Shown one piece after another: positions 1-9,747 of a stretch of 56,055 nt of DNA. Numbering within the stretch: the stretch's first letter is position 1; every line of letters starts with the position of its first letter. Origin of the DNA: Alphaproteobacteria bacterium (GTDB lineage Bacteria; Pseudomonadota; Alphaproteobacteria; Rhodobacterales; Rhodobacteraceae); the NCBI GenBank assembly GCA_030427405.1, contig JAUHXK010000017.1, positions 1 through 56,055 of the forward strand, read 5' to 3'. A program made the position numbers and the translations under genes. The notes beneath the pieces are model-generated. The model was given only the letters and a program-made list of their open reading frames with translations. It searched no databases and was not told where the DNA came from.

Positions 1-32
1 CGCCCATCCCTAAACCTCAGATGCCCACCGTC

Positions 33-65
33 TCTCCAGCGCGTCTCCAGCGCCTCTCAAGCGCC
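33..65. repeat. Three tandem 11-bp repeats
   Basis: Three head-to-tail copies of an 11-mer start at 33, 44 and 55. The core is TCTCCAGCGC with G or C at the last base; the third copy has AA for CA. They lie in the 265-bp gene-free left end, upstream of an AT-rich stretch at about 85-180. No coding frame with recognisable product crosses them. They could be tandem regulator sites or a chance low-complexity run. Confidence 0.5.
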
Positions 66-265
66 GGTGAAGGGCGTTCTAAGCATTACAACAATACACC
101 GCAAGCAGAAAAATCAGAAAACCTGAACTTTTCCAGACATTTCATTTTTATCAAATAAAAACAATCTGTTGATTGACTTGCATTGGTTCACGACATCTGA
201 AATTCAGCGCCGGGAACGTGCAATTTGAAAGTCTGCGCGCAGAGACCTGCCGACTCGGATGCGAG

Positions 266-880
266 TCAGGCGGAATCAACCCGGCGCCAGCGCGCCAAAT
301 ACGCGGCCCCCGGAATCCGCAGGGCCAGAAGGCCCAGGATCAGCGCCAGATAGATCAGCGGTTCGATCTGAAACCCTTTGGCCTGCATCACGAAATGCAC
401 GGCGCACAGGATCACCGCGGGATAGATCAATTGCTGCAGTTTTCGCCACGCTGGCCCGAAGCGCCGAACCGACCAGTTGTTTGATGTAACGGCAAGCGGC
501 AAAAGAAGGACAAACCCGGCCATTCCAACGGTAATATAGGGCCGTTTGGCGATATCCGCCCAAATCTGCGCAGGGATCTGAACATCCAGAACCAGCCAGA
601 CCAACAGATGCAGGCCGGCATAGCAGAATGCCATGACCCCCAAGGCGCGCCGGAATTTGGTCAGGTTGAGACCGAGATGCCGCCGCGCGGGCGAAACGGC
701 AAGAACCACGATCAGCAATTGCAGGGCAAGCTCTCCATAGGCATGCTCAAGCGACTCGATCGGGTCCACGCCGAGACCCCCGGTCAAGCCATGAAAAAAC
801 CACCAGGGCGCCGGAAGGAACAGCGCCAGGTAGACGACCCAGACGGGAATGCGGCGCAGTATCTTGTTCAGGCACTCCAT
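266..880 (-). CDS. msrQ: MsrQ, haem-binding membrane subunit of the periplasmic methionine sulfoxide reductase
   Basis: A 204-aa polytopic membrane protein of the ferric-reductase-like transmembrane family. MsrQ carries b-type haem and passes electrons from the quinone pool or a flavin reductase to MsrP in the periplasm, for repair of oxidised methionine. The translation shows about five or six hydrophobic helices and conserved histidines in HLLVW and AVHFVM segments. I chose the ATG at 880: the open frame runs further upstream, but that part overlaps msrP. The ATG lies 4 bp after the msrP stop, so the pair is co-transcribed. Length fits the family (about 200 aa). A quinone-reducing role is inferred from family knowledge. 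Confidence 0.93.
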   Translation of the reverse strand: MECLNKILRRIPVWVVYLALFLPAPWWFFHGLTGGLGVDPIESLEHAYGELALQLLIVVLAVSPARRHLGLNLTKFRRALGVMAFCYAGLHLLVWLVLDVQIPAQIWADIAKRPYITVGMAGFVLLLPLAVTSNNWSVRRFGPAWRKLQQLIYPAVILCAVHFVMQAKGFQIEPLIYLALILGLLALRIPGAAYLARWRRVDSA

Positions 881-884
881 CAGC

Positions 885-1787
885 TCAGAAGTTTTTGGAC
901 AGATCCATTCCCGCGTAAAGGCCTGCGACCTCTTGTTGATAGCCATTGAACATCAACGTGGGTTCTCGCTTGGCAAACAGACCTCCACCGATGCGCCGCT
1001 CCGTCGCCTGGGACCAGCGGGGGTGATCCACCTCTGGGTTTACGTTGCTGTAAAACCCGTATTCGCGCGGGTTGGCCATGTTCCAACTGGTCGGCGGCTC
1101 GGCCTCGGTCAGGGTAATCCGCACGATCGACTTGATCGACTTGAACCCATATTTCCAGGGCACCACCAACCGCAGGGGTGCCCCGTTCTGGTTGGGGATG
1201 GGCTTGCCGTAAATGCCGGTGGCCATGATCGTCAGCGGGTGCAGGGCCTCATCCAGGCGCAATCCTTCGCGATAGGGCCATTCAAGGACGGGATACCGGA
1301 CACCGGGCATTTCGTCCGGGCGATACGCGGTCTCGAAGGCGACATATTTTGCGCCATCCTGGACCCCGGCCATAGTCAGCAAATCCGCCAGTTCGAACCC
1401 GTTCCAGGGAACCACCATCGACCAGGCCTCGACACAGCGGAACCGATAGATCCTTTCTTCGATGGTCAATTCGGACAGGATGGCGGAAAAATCATATGTC
1501 CCCGGGCGGTCGACAAGACCGTCGATCTCGATGCTCCACGGCTCGGTCGTCAGCGACCCTGCATAAAGGGCGGGGTCCTCTTTGCGGGTGCCGAATTCAT
1601 AATAGTTGTTGTAAGAGGTGATCTCTTCCCAACTGTTCGGTTCAAGTTCAGATTGCGCCAGCGCGGACCCGGCCGCAGACGCAAGACCGGCACCGGCCAT
1701 TCCGGCAATGACCTGCCGACGGTTCAAGAACGCGCCCCTTGGGGTGACGTCGGCATGTGTCAAAGTGTTGGTCCAGCGATGCGCCAT
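885..1787 (-). CDS. msrP: MsrP, periplasmic protein-methionine-sulfoxide reductase, molybdenum subunit
   Basis: A 300-aa molybdopterin enzyme of the sulfite-oxidase fold that reduces methionine sulfoxide in envelope proteins. The N-terminus has a twin-arginine signal (LNRRQVIAG, residues 21-29) and a likely cleavage after SALAQ at about 45. The Mo-ligand cysteine is expected at C118 in YRFRCVEAW. It is followed after 4 bp by msrQ, the usual two-gene arrangement, although here msrP is transcribed first, as is normal. Divergent from the membrane protein gene at 2010 across a 222-bp gap that should hold both promoters; I saw no clear operator there. Confidence 0.95.
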   Translation of the reverse strand: MAHRWTNTLTHADVTPRGAFLNRRQVIAGMAGAGLASAAGSALAQSELEPNSWEEITSYNNYYEFGTRKEDPALYAGSLTTEPWSIEIDGLVDRPGTYDFSAILSELTIEERIYRFRCVEAWSMVVPWNGFELADLLTMAGVQDGAKYVAFETAYRPDEMPGVRYPVLEWPYREGLRLDEALHPLTIMATGIYGKPIPNQNGAPLRLVVPWKYGFKSIKSIVRITLTEAEPPTSWNMANPREYGFYSNVNPEVDHPRWSQATERRIGGGLFAKREPTLMFNGYQQEVAGLYAGMDLSKNF

Positions 1788-2009
1788 CTAAATCTCCGTA
1801 TTCCGTCGCCCCGGTTCCGAGGTAACCCGTTCCTACCACAGCACCAAGGCAAACTGGCTCACGATTGAGCGACCGGATTGTAACGTGCCGCGCCCCGGAA
1901 CATCTTGTGATGGCCTGATTTGCCGCACCCCGGCAATGAATGTGTTGGCAATTGGTCCGGTATTTATTATCGCGGGACACACCTGAAAGCAGAACAAAAG
2001 GCCTGACCT

Positions 2010-2984
2010 GTGAGTGTTTCCGGAGCCATTTTCTTTTCGCTGTCCATATTGTGGCGGTACCTGCTGACCTTCCCGTTTCTTCTGATCGGGCTGTTTCTGT
2101 TCGGGTTTGCGGGCGGGCTTGTGGGTGCGCTGATCGGGTTCATAATTCCGGGCGCCTCGGTTTTGGCCACGACTCTGGTCAGCACCACATCCAGCATGAT
2201 CCCGATCCTGGTCGGGGCCAGGCTGGGGTTTCAGGCCCGCCATATCCGGCCCAGTATCGGCCTGCGCAAATTGATCGTTCCAGCGCTGGCCTACGGAGTT
2301 GCCGAGATGGTGGCGATCTTTCTGCTTCTGGCCCCGGCCTTTTGGCTGGCGCTATTGTATTTCGCACCGGCCCTCGCGGATCTGGCAGATGACGCAAGCC
2401 TGTCCGTGGACGCCTCGTTATCAGCCGTGGGGCCGGGCCTGATGCTTGCGGTTGGCGGCCTTGTCGCTTTGTGCGTCGCAGTCGCTTCGGGCGTCCGCGC
2501 CTGTCTTCTGGTTCCGGTGGCGTCCGCCGCCATAGGCCGCGACCCCGATGACCGGCCCTATACACCGTTCAGAAACTTCGGCGCGGCGTTCTGGCCGCTA
2601 TTTGTCACCGTGGCGCTAAGCTATGTCGCGGCCCTGTTCCTTTATATTGCAACCTTCGCCGCCTTTTTCTTTCTGATACCAAGCGGCGCGCTTGAGGCGG
2701 AATTGCGCGAAATCGACGAGATGGTTCAGGGCACCAGGACGTTCCAACCGCCCTGGACGGTGATTGCGCTTGTCATCTGCTATATCGCGATCAGCCTATG
2801 GACACTTAGCCTGCAATGCGCGGGTGCGGTGCTTGCCTATCTCGGGCTGCGGACAAGCCCGCAACCGCTGCAACCTGATACCGACCCGGGTCCGGCCGCG
2901 CCGCAGCCCCCGGTGCAATCCGGCGCGCGCATGTCTGCCGAAGAATTGCGTGCCCTGCGCAAAAGCCGCCAAAAAGGCGGCTAG
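2010..2984 (+). CDS. Unknown polytopic membrane protein
   Basis: A 324-aa protein that I do not recognise. It begins with a GTG at 2010. It has about six or seven hydrophobic segments: residues about 8-38, 45-65, 88-120, 140-165, 190-225 and 250-275. The middle holds an acidic patch (ADLADDASLSVDASL). The C-terminal 45 residues are proline-rich and then charged (SAEELRALRKSRQKGG), probably cytoplasmic. The gene is monocistronic: divergent from msrP and followed by a strong hairpin shared with clpB. No catalytic motif is visible, so a function cannot be named. Confidence 0.8.
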   Translation: MSVSGAIFFSLSILWRYLLTFPFLLIGLFLFGFAGGLVGALIGFIIPGASVLATTLVSTTSSMIPILVGARLGFQARHIRPSIGLRKLIVPALAYGVAEMVAIFLLLAPAFWLALLYFAPALADLADDASLSVDASLSAVGPGLMLAVGGLVALCVAVASGVRACLLVPVASAAIGRDPDDRPYTPFRNFGAAFWPLFVTVALSYVAALFLYIATFAAFFFLIPSGALEAELREIDEMVQGTRTFQPPWTVIALVICYIAISLWTLSLQCAGAVLAYLGLRTSPQPLQPDTDPGPAAPQPPVQSGARMSAEELRALRKSRQKGG

Positions 2985-3000
2985 CTGTAGGCGTTAGAAA

Positions 3001-3026
3001 AAGGCCCGCCGGACTGGGCGGGCCTT
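3001..3026. terminator. Bidirectional terminator hairpin
   Basis: A 10-bp perfect stem, AAGGCCCGCC (3001-3010) with GGCGGGCCTT (3017-3026) and a 6-nt loop, sits between the convergent genes ending at 2984 and 3044. An A-run precedes it and T-rich sequence follows, so it can work on both strands. Confidence 0.8.
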
Positions 3027-3043
3027 ACGCTATTTCTTGGTGG

Positions 3044-5662
3044 TCAGTGAACCACGGCATCATCCGGCCTTGGCCTCTCGGACGTGCCCAACCGGTCGCC
3101 GATGATCAACCCATCAGCGCCCGTTGTGACCGGGACAGTCTCACCATCCTTGATCTCACCGGCCAGCAACGCCTCGGCCAGCGGGTTCTGCAAGGCGCGC
3201 TGGATCACACGCTTCAGCGGACGCGCACCAAAGACCGGGTCATAGCCTTCGTTGGCCAGCCATTCCTTGGCGCCCTCGTCCAGAACAAGCTCGATCTTGC
3301 GGGCGGCCAGACGTTTTTGCAGACGCGCCATCTGGATATCCACGATGCCATCCATATCGGCCCGCTTGAGGCGATCAAAGATGATCGTTTCGTCCAGACG
3401 GTTCAGGAATTCCGGCCGGAAATGCGCCCGGACCGCGTCCATCACATCGCGCCGCGCCTGGGCGCTGTCTGCCCCTTCGGGCAACTGGCTCAGCGCCTGA
3501 GACCCGAGGTTCGACGTCAGAATGATCAGCGTCTGCTTAAAGTCCACGGTGCGGCCCTGACCGTCGGTCAGAACGCCATCATCGAGAACCTGCAACAGAA
3601 CATTGAATACATCCGGGTGCGCCTTTTCGACCTCATCAAACAGCACAACCTGATAGGGCCTCCGCCGCACGGCTTCGGTCAGCACGCCGCCTTCGTCATA
3701 CCCGACATAGCCCGGAGGGGCCCCGATCAGACGGGCGACCGCGTGTTTCTCCATGAACTCGGACATGTCGATGCGCACCATCGCGTTGTCGTCGTCGAAC
3801 AGGAAGTTCGCCACGGCCTTGGTCAGCTCGGTCTTACCCACGCCGGTCGGCCCGAGGAACAGGAACGAGCCCAGAGGGCGACCCTCGTCATTCAAACCCG
3901 CACGCGCACGGCGCACGGCATTGGCAACCGCGGTCACGGCTGCATCCTGACCGATCACGCGGGAATGCAGATCGTCTTCCATCCGCAGCAGCTTTTCGCG
4001 TTCCCCTTCCAACATTTTGGCAGTCGGGATACCGGTCCAGCGTTCAACCACGGACGCGATCTGCGCCGGGCGCACGGTTTCCTCGGCCATCATGGCGTTG
4101 CTTTCGGCATTTTCAGCCTCGGTCAGCTTTTTCTCAAGCTCGGGGATAACGCCGTAGGACAGCTCACCTGCTTTCGCGAGGTTACCTTCGCGCTTGGCGA
4201 TCTCCAGATCAGCGCGCGCCTTGTCGAGCTGTTCTTTCAAATCCCGCGCACCCGCCAGCTTGTCGCGCTCGGCCTGCCATTGGGCGGTCATCTCGGCGGA
4301 TTGCTCCTGCAGATCGGCCAGATCCTTTTGCAAGGTCTCCAGTCGGTCCTTGGATGCCGCGTCGTCCTCAAGCTTCAGCGCTTCTTCCTCGATCTGCATC
4401 TGCAGAATCTGGCGATCCAGCTGATCGAGCTCTTCAGGCTTGGAGTCTACCTCCATCCGCAACCGCGACGCTGCCTCATCGACAAGGTCGATGGCCTTGT
4501 CCGGCAGGAACCGGTCAGTGATATAGCGATGCGACAGGGTCGCCGCCGAGACCAGCGCCGAGTCCGAGATGCGCACGCCGTGGTGCAGCTCGTACTTTTC
4601 CTTGATGCCGCGCAGGATGCTGATCGTGTCCTCGACTGTCGGCTCCTGCACCATCACGGGCTGAAACCGGCGCGCAAGGGCCGCGTCTTTTTCGACGTAT
4701 TTGCGGTACTCATCCAGCGTGGTCGCACCGATACAATGCAGCTCACCCCGGGCAAGCGCGGGCTTGATCAGGTTGGCGGCATCCATTGCGCCGTCGGATT
4801 TCCCGGCCCCGACCAGCGTGTGCATCTCGTCGATGAACAGGATGATTTCCCCGGCGGCCTCGGTAACCTCGGTCAGAACCGCCTTCAGGCGTTCCTCGAA
4901 CTCACCGCGATATTTCGCACCTGCGATCAGCGCGCCCATGTCGAGCGCGAGCAGTTTCTTGTCCTTAAGCGATTCTGGCACGTCACCATTGATGATGCGC
5001 AGGGCCATACCCTCGGCAATCGCGGTTTTACCGACGCCGGGTTCCCCGATCAGAACCGGGTTGTTCTTGGTGCGACGCGACAGAACCTGCATCGAGCGAC
5101 GGATTTCCTCATCCCGCCCGATGATCGGGTCGATTTTGCCCTCGGCCGCAGCCTCGGTCAGATCGCGTGCGTATTTCTTGAGGGCGTCATACCCTTCTTC
5201 CGCCGACGCAGAATCCGCAGTGCGCCCCTTGCGGATGTCATTGATCGCCTCATTCAATTTCTGGGCAGATACGGCACCGGCCTCCAAAGCCTCCTTGGCT
5301 TTGGATTTCACCATGCACAGAGCCATCAACACGCGCTCGACCGGCACAAAGCTGTCGCCGGCCTTGGTGGCAATCTTTGCAGCCTCGTCCAGAACCTTGG
5401 CGGTCTGACCATCCATGTAGATCTGGCTGTTGTCGCCGCTGACCTTCGGGATCTTGCCCATCGCAGTGTCCAGCGATTCAACCACGCGGCCCGGCGCGCC
5501 GCCCGCGCGTGTGATCAGGTTGCTGGCCAGCCCCTGATCGTCATCCATCAATGCCTTGAGTATATGTGTGGGCTCCAGCCTCTGGTGCCCCTCGCGCAGC
5601 GCAATGGTCTGCGCCGCTTGCACGAATCCCCGTGCCCGCTCGGTGAACTTGTTCAAGTCCAT
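3044..5662 (-). CDS. clpB: ClpB, ATP-dependent disaggregase chaperone
   Basis: An 872-aa AAA+ chaperone that threads aggregated proteins through a hexameric pore together with DnaK. Order of parts: N-terminal Clp repeat domain (starts [10 protein letters not shown]), first AAA domain with Walker A GEPGVGKT near residue 205 and Walker B ILFIDEMH, long coiled-coil middle domain (about 400-525), second AAA domain with GPTGVGKT near 605, and a C-terminal D2-small domain. Full family length. The start at 5662 is preceded by AAGGAGAGACC; the frame is open for another 17 codons upstream but those lie in the leader. A sigma-32-type promoter lies about 75 bp upstream. A long open frame on the opposite strand is a codon-bias shadow. 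Confidence 0.98.
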   Translation of the reverse strand: MDLNKFTERARGFVQAAQTIALREGHQRLEPTHILKALMDDDQGLASNLITRAGGAPGRVVESLDTAMGKIPKVSGDNSQIYMDGQTAKVLDEAAKIATKAGDSFVPVERVLMALCMVKSKAKEALEAGAVSAQKLNEAINDIRKGRTADSASAEEGYDALKKYARDLTEAAAEGKIDPIIGRDEEIRRSMQVLSRRTKNNPVLIGEPGVGKTAIAEGMALRIINGDVPESLKDKKLLALDMGALIAGAKYRGEFEERLKAVLTEVTEAAGEIILFIDEMHTLVGAGKSDGAMDAANLIKPALARGELHCIGATTLDEYRKYVEKDAALARRFQPVMVQEPTVEDTISILRGIKEKYELHHGVRISDSALVSAATLSHRYITDRFLPDKAIDLVDEAASRLRMEVDSKPEELDQLDRQILQMQIEEEALKLEDDAASKDRLETLQKDLADLQEQSAEMTAQWQAERDKLAGARDLKEQLDKARADLEIAKREGNLAKAGELSYGVIPELEKKLTEAENAESNAMMAEETVRPAQIASVVERWTGIPTAKMLEGEREKLLRMEDDLHSRVIGQDAAVTAVANAVRRARAGLNDEGRPLGSFLFLGPTGVGKTELTKAVANFLFDDDNAMVRIDMSEFMEKHAVARLIGAPPGYVGYDEGGVLTEAVRRRPYQVVLFDEVEKAHPDVFNVLLQVLDDGVLTDGQGRTVDFKQTLIILTSNLGSQALSQLPEGADSAQARRDVMDAVRAHFRPEFLNRLDETIIFDRLKRADMDGIVDIQMARLQKRLAARKIELVLDEGAKEWLANEGYDPVFGARPLKRVIQRALQNPLAEALLAGEIKDGETVPVTTGADGLIIGDRLGTSERPRPDDAVVH

Positions 5663-5737
5663 TGGTCTCTCCTTTTCCAAGCGCCCCGTTGTGACATGCC
5701 CGCCAGGCGGCACAGGTCGGTTGAGGCCTCACATTCA

Positions 5738-5765
5738 ATTTGGGAAATATCTCCGCACCTTCAAG
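5738..5765 (-). promoter_or_regulatory. Sigma-32 (RpoH) type promoter of clpB
   Basis: Read on the minus strand: -35 CTTGAAG (5765-5759), 14-bp spacer, -10 CCCAAAT (5744-5738). This matches the classic heat-shock consensus CTTGAAA-N13-15-CCCCATNT closely. The predicted transcript starts near 5731, giving a leader of about 70 nt before the clpB ATG at 5662. Confidence 0.75.
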
Positions 5766-5788
5766 AGGCTAAGGCGTAGAAATCGCCT

Positions 5789-6106
5789 CTATTCGCGCGG
5801 AATCGTGTAGACGGTATAGCCGCCAGTTTCGGCCACTTGCTGCGCGTCATATGTATTGACCAGCGATTGCGCCGCGTCGCTGCCGGTCGGACACGAAACC
5901 AGATCCGCGGTGTGGTCAAGGAAGTTGCCGGTAAAGGCTGTCTCACCCGTCAGTTGACACCAGTCATCCTCGGACCGGTACCCGCCAACCAGCCGAAGAT
6001 CGTCATTGGTCGGCACCGGTGCCGCGCCGCTTTCCTGTCCGGCGGTGTGGGTTTCGTCACAGGATGACAGCGCAACAAGAGCGCCCAGTAAAACCAGCTT
6101 TTTCAT
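5789..6106 (-). CDS. Small putative lipoprotein of unknown function
   Basis: A 105-aa protein with a short lipoprotein signal: MKKLVLLGALVALSSC, where LSSC forms a lipobox with acylated C16. The mature part has two more cysteines (DDWCQL and LVSCPTG), which could form a disulfide in the envelope. I chose the ATG at 6106 because AAGGGACAG precedes it and the signal peptide begins there. It lies upstream of clpB on the same strand with 126 bp between them, so clpB has its own promoter. No family assigned. Confidence 0.75.
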   Translation of the reverse strand: MKKLVLLGALVALSSCDETHTAGQESGAAPVPTNDDLRLVGGYRSEDDWCQLTGETAFTGNFLDHTADLVSCPTGSDAAQSLVNTYDAQQVAETGGYTVYTIPRE

Positions 6107-6247
6107 TTTCTGTCCCTTACTTTGAAATATCTGCGTCAATACCAGGCATGGTATCACAAAATGAAACGCCCCGCTTCGGACTTCGCAGATGGACAGGTTG
6201 GCCTGAACCCGTTAGGACGCAGACGTTTGCCAAAAAGGAGCGCCCCC

Positions 6248-6949
6248 ATGTCCGACGACCGCCTGATTGTTGCCCTTGATGTCCCCAATGCCCTGCAAGG
6301 CCTGGCTATGGCCGAACGCCTTGGCGACAGCGTCTCTTTTTACAAGATCGGGCTGGGTATGCTGACCGGCGGCGGGCTGGCCCTGGCCAATGAGCTGAAA
6401 CAGGATCACGGCAAGCGCATCTTTCTGGACATGAAGCTGTTCGACATCGGCAACACCGTTGAAAACGCGGTGCGCGGACTGGCGCAGTTTGACCTGGATT
6501 TCCTGACCGTGCATGGCGACCCGCATGTGGTGCGCGCGGCCAAGGAAGGGGCGGCGGGAACGAACCTGAAGATCCTCGGCGTGACGATCCTGACATCGCT
6601 GAACCGCGACGATCTGGACGCCAGCCTGCTGAAAGAGGGCGACCTGCAGGATCTGGTCGTCGAGCGGGCCGCCCGCGCCCTTGAGGCCGGCGCCGACGGC
6701 GTCATCGCCAGCCCGCAAGAGGCCGCGCTGATCCGCGCCCTGCCCCAGGCCAATGATCGCCTGATCGTGACCCCAGGCGTACGCCCGTCCGGCGCCGCCC
6801 TTGGCGATCAAAAGCGCGTGGCAACACCTGCGCAGGCCATCGCGGACGGCGCGGATCATATTGTTGTCGGTCGCCCGATCTATCAGGCGCAGGACCCCAA
6901 GGCCGCAGCCCAGGCGGTTTTGGACGAATTGAATTCCCTGAACGGCTAG
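6248..6949 (+). CDS. pyrF: Orotidine 5'-phosphate decarboxylase
   Basis: A 233-aa TIM-barrel enzyme that converts OMP to UMP, the last step of pyrimidine synthesis. The catalytic D-x-K-x-x-D-I signature is present as DMKLFDIGNTV (about residues 57-67), and the phosphate-loop segments VTPGVRPSG and HIVVGRPIYQA are near the C-terminus. The ATG at 6248 is preceded by AAAAAGGAGCG; an in-frame upstream extension to 6122 is not supported. It stands alone, divergent from the lipoprotein gene. Confidence 0.97.
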   Translation: MSDDRLIVALDVPNALQGLAMAERLGDSVSFYKIGLGMLTGGGLALANELKQDHGKRIFLDMKLFDIGNTVENAVRGLAQFDLDFLTVHGDPHVVRAAKEGAAGTNLKILGVTILTSLNRDDLDASLLKEGDLQDLVVERAARALEAGADGVIASPQEAALIRALPQANDRLIVTPGVRPSGAALGDQKRVATPAQAIADGADHIVVGRPIYQAQDPKAAAQAVLDELNSLNG

Positions 6950-7013
6950 CGGCCGAAACACCAAAAATAGGCGGCAAATTCACCGAGCTTTGGCGCACAA
7001 CCACTTGACGTTA

Positions 7014-7048
7014 CGGCAATTTGGGCTCTGCGAGGTGCCAAATTGCCG
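7014..7048. repeat. Perfect 11-bp inverted repeat
   Basis: CGGCAATTTGG (7014-7024) and CCAAATTGCCG (7038-7048) are exact reverse complements with a 13-nt loop. It could be a protein-binding operator or an RNA stem. No T-run follows, so it is not a terminator. Confidence 0.6.
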
Positions 7049-7184
7049 CTGTGCCCCAAAATACACATACAAAATGCGAGTTTCACGCGCGCGGCCTTGG
7101 CCCTATCGAAAACGCAAATTTTCGGGAATTCTGGACGGGATACACTCCCCGACGGACCGTTTCTTCCTGAGGTTCGTTACCTTT

Positions 7185-7213
7185 CCCCCCGCCACTTAGC
7201 GGGGGGCTTTCTT
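7185..7213 (+). terminator. Rho-independent terminator-like hairpin
   Basis: CCCCCCGC (7185-7192) pairs with GCGGGGGG (7199-7206) around a 6-nt loop, followed by CTTTCTTT. It lies 236 bp after pyrF and 100 bp before dinB, so it may end a long pyrF transcript or an intergenic RNA. Confidence 0.65.
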
Positions 7214-7309
7214 TGCAGAAGCCCCGCGCCCGATCGGTCTTTTGCCCGCAGCAGCGGATGATATAGTATCGGCTCACCGAATTTCGAAACCGCCCATACC
7301 CGCATTGGA

Positions 7310-8572
7310 ATGGATTGGATGCCCGGTCTCTGCCGCGATTGCCTGACCCGATTTGACGACCATCGGCGCTGTCCCGAATGTGGCAGCCCAAGGGTAAAGA
7401 TGCATCCCGAACTGTTCGATCTGACCATCGCGCACATGGACTGCGACGCCTTCTATGCGTCGGTCGAGAAACGCGACAACCCTGAACTGGCGGACAAGCC
7501 CGTGATCATCGGAGGCGGCAAACGCGGCGTGGTATCAACCGCCTGTTATGTGGCGCGTATCCGCGGGGTGCGTTCGGCCATGCCAATGTTCAAAGCCCTG
7601 ACACTTTGCCCGGATGCGGTGGTTATCAAGCCGCGCATGTCGGTTTATGCCGAAGTGTCGCGCGACATCCGCGCGATGATGGATGAGCTGACGCCGGATG
7701 TCGAACCGCTGTCACTGGATGAGGCCTTCATGGATCTGTCGGGCACCCAGCGGCTGCATGGGGCACCCCCGGCGGTCATGCTGGCCAGGCTGGTCAAGCG
7801 TATGAAAGACGAGTTGGGCCTGACCGGGTCAATCGGTCTGAGCCACAACAAGTTCCTGGCCAAAGTCGCATCGGACCTTGATAAACCCCGTGGATTTTCG
7901 GTGATCGGTCAGGCCGAAACCGCAGATTTCCTGTACAACAAACCAGTGCGCCTTATCTGGGGCATCGGCCCTGCGGCGCAAGACGCGCTGGATCGCGCCG
8001 GGATTCGCACCTTCTCCGATCTTTTGCGATGGGACCGCGAGGCGCTGACCGCCCGGTTCGGTTCGATGGGCTATCGCTTGTGGCACCTTGCGCGCGGGCA
8101 GGACAAACGCAAGGTCTCGGCGCATGAGCCGATGAAATCCATAAGCAACGAAACCACTTTTTTCGAGGATACCGCCGATCCCGATATTCTGGACGGGCAC
8201 CTGTGGCGTATGGCCGAAAAGGTTGCCGACCGCGCCAAGGCAAAGGGTCTGGCGGGTCGGGTTGTGACGCTCAAGCTGAAGCGCGCCAATCACAGCCTGC
8301 TGACCCGCCGGGTATCGCTGCGGGACCCCACGCAAATTGCCGATCGCGTCTATCGCACCGCACGGGGATTGTTCGATCAGGTCGGCGAACAGGGCCCGTA
8401 TCGCCTGTTGGGCTGCGGGCTGTCTGATCTGTGCCCTGGCGATCAGGCCGACATTTCGGGTGACCTGCTGGACCCCGGCGCGACCCAAAGATCGCAGGCC
8501 GAGCGTGCCACGGACGAAATCCGCAAGAGATTTGGCACCGACGCCATCGTGAAAGGCCGCGCGCTGCGCTGA
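7310..8572 (+). CDS. dinB: DNA polymerase IV (Y family) with N-terminal zinc ribbon
   Basis: A 420-aa translesion polymerase. Catalytic motifs are present: HMDCDAFYASVE (acidic residues D44 and D46), SLDEAFMDLSG (second metal site), and SIGLSHNKFLAKVASDLDKP. The little-finger domain fills the last 120 residues. Before the polymerase there is a 30-residue extension with C8-x2-C11 and C21-x2-C24, a likely zinc ribbon that I recall as common in Rhodobacterales DinB but absent in E. coli. The ATG at 7310 or 7319 gives the same domain set. The stop is 2 bp from the stop of the convergent gene at 8575. No LexA box was recognised upstream. Confidence 0.95.
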   Translation: MDWMPGLCRDCLTRFDDHRRCPECGSPRVKMHPELFDLTIAHMDCDAFYASVEKRDNPELADKPVIIGGGKRGVVSTACYVARIRGVRSAMPMFKALTLCPDAVVIKPRMSVYAEVSRDIRAMMDELTPDVEPLSLDEAFMDLSGTQRLHGAPPAVMLARLVKRMKDELGLTGSIGLSHNKFLAKVASDLDKPRGFSVIGQAETADFLYNKPVRLIWGIGPAAQDALDRAGIRTFSDLLRWDREALTARFGSMGYRLWHLARGQDKRKVSAHEPMKSISNETTFFEDTADPDILDGHLWRMAEKVADRAKAKGLAGRVVTLKLKRANHSLLTRRVSLRDPTQIADRVYRTARGLFDQVGEQGPYRLLGCGLSDLCPGDQADISGDLLDPGATQRSQAERATDEIRKRFGTDAIVKGRALR

Positions 8573-8574
8573 CC

Positions 8575-9435
8575 TTATTCGGCAGCCAACCGGGCGGGCG
8601 GAGCACCGATACAGGCAATTTCCGAGATTACCTGCCGCAGGGCCGCACGAAAGGCATCGAAATTCTCGTTCGGTTCGATTCGGGCTTCATCCATGTACAG
8701 GGACCGGTCAATCTCGATCTGGATCGCGTGCTGATGCCGACCAGGCCGGCCATATGTCTGCGTCACGTATGCTCCGGCAAAGGGTGTGTTGCGGGCGACG
8801 TTCAGACCAACCGCGACCAGTGACGATTCGATCTGATCCACGATTTCCCCGGCGGCCGAGGCGCCAAACCGGTCCCCCAGCACGATATCGGGGCGTTTGC
8901 TATGCGCGTTGCCCGCCATGGCCACCGCCTCGCGCGGCATCGAATGGCAATCAATCAGGATCGCCTGTCCGAACGCATCGTGCGATTCGGCAAGCAACGC
9001 CTTCAGTTTCGCGTGATAGGGGCGCCAATAGGTGTCGATGCGCAGACGCGCTTCGTCCATTGTCAGCTTGCCCCGGTATATTGCGCGCCCATTTGCCACC
9101 ACGCGGGGAATCACCCCAAGCCCGGACGCGACCCGCGGGTTATGCCCATGTCTGCGCGCGCCCTGAATCAAGGCCGGGTCCAGTTCATCCGCGCTGCGGT
9201 TCAGATCCAGATAGGCCCGCGGAACCGAAGCGGCGAGCAAAGGGGCGCCAAATTCGGCCGCTGGGCTGAACAGCCGATCGACAAACGCGTCTTCCGAGGA
9301 TCGAATCACGTTGGGGTTCAACACTGTCTGCCTCAGCATTGCCTCGGGATAGGCCCGGCCGCTATGAGGGGACGAGAACACCAGGCACGAACTGCGTTTT
9401 TCGGGCATTTCCAGTGTGAAGGCAGCGTTGGGCAT
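8575..9435 (-). CDS. N-formylglutamate amidohydrolase family protein
   Basis: A 286-aa protein of the N-formylglutamate amidohydrolase (FGase) family, zinc-dependent hydrolases that in histidine breakdown release formate from N-formylglutamate. Family marks: [10 protein letters not shown] near residue 22 (metal/substrate histidine), DCHSMP near 160, and a C-terminal [17 protein letters not shown] segment. No other hut genes are nearby, so a role in histidine catabolism is not supported by context; several Rhodobacterales carry stand-alone FGase paralogues. The gene is convergent with dinB and ends 2 bp from it. Substrate unproven. Confidence 0.88.
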   Translation of the reverse strand: MPNAAFTLEMPEKRSSCLVFSSPHSGRAYPEAMLRQTVLNPNVIRSSEDAFVDRLFSPAAEFGAPLLAASVPRAYLDLNRSADELDPALIQGARRHGHNPRVASGLGVIPRVVANGRAIYRGKLTMDEARLRIDTYWRPYHAKLKALLAESHDAFGQAILIDCHSMPREAVAMAGNAHSKRPDIVLGDRFGASAAGEIVDQIESSLVAVGLNVARNTPFAGAYVTQTYGRPGRHQHAIQIEIDRSLYMDEARIEPNENFDAFRAALRQVISEIACIGAPPARLAAE

Positions 9436-9489
9436 GGTGTCTCCTTGTTCGCATTGAACATAGACCGGAAAATTGTTCTTCCAAACCCC

Positions 9490-9518
9490 TTGATCCCCCC
9501 AACGACTCCTTTTATAGA
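9490..9518 (+). promoter_or_regulatory. Sigma-70 type promoter for tRNA-Val
   Basis: TTGATC (9490-9495) and TATAGA (9513-9518) are separated by 17 bp. Predicted start near 9525, about 60 nt before the tRNA. A small hairpin (GCCCCAT/ATGGGGC, 9544-9563) lies in the leader. Confidence 0.6.
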
Positions 9519-9583
9519 CCCCGCTACCGGCGCGGGTATCCGCGCCCCATTTCGTTATGGGGCAAGTCTCGCAAAGGTCTCAT

Positions 9584-9658
9584 GGGCGGTTAGCTCAGCG
9601 GTAGAGCACTTCGTTGACATCGAAGGGGTCACAAGTTCGATCCTTGTACCGCCCACCA
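9584..9658 (+). tRNA. tRNA-Val (anticodon GAC)
   Basis: Folds as a full cloverleaf: acceptor GGGCGGT/ACCGCCC, D stem GCTC/GAGC, anticodon stem CTTCG/CGAAG with loop TTGACAT giving anticodon GAC at 9616-9618, T stem ACAAG/CTTGT with loop TTCGATC. The 3' CCA is encoded (9656-9658). Confidence 0.98.
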
Positions 9659-9747
9659 TGATTCATTGCCTCGGGCTTCCGGGGCACCCGACTAACCCAG
9701 GCGCTGGCCACGTCCTTGATGAAGGCGCCGCAGATTGGAGACAGACC

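Larger units (their letters stand above)
6950..7309. other. 360-bp gene-free region between pyrF and dinB with two hairpins
   Basis: No convincing protein is encoded on either strand; the short open frames here have no ribosome-binding site or recognisable product. It contains an 11-bp perfect inverted repeat at 7014-7048 and a terminator-like hairpin at 7185-7206. A TTGACG at 7005 could be a -35 box for a transcript ending at the hairpin, but I see no good -10. It may encode a small RNA of about 170 nt. Confidence 0.4.

Noticed and set aside
3047..5779. 910-codon open frame on the plus strand
   Set aside because: It is the exact antisense of clpB. High GC at third codon positions removes stops on the opposite strand; the translation has no recognisable domain.
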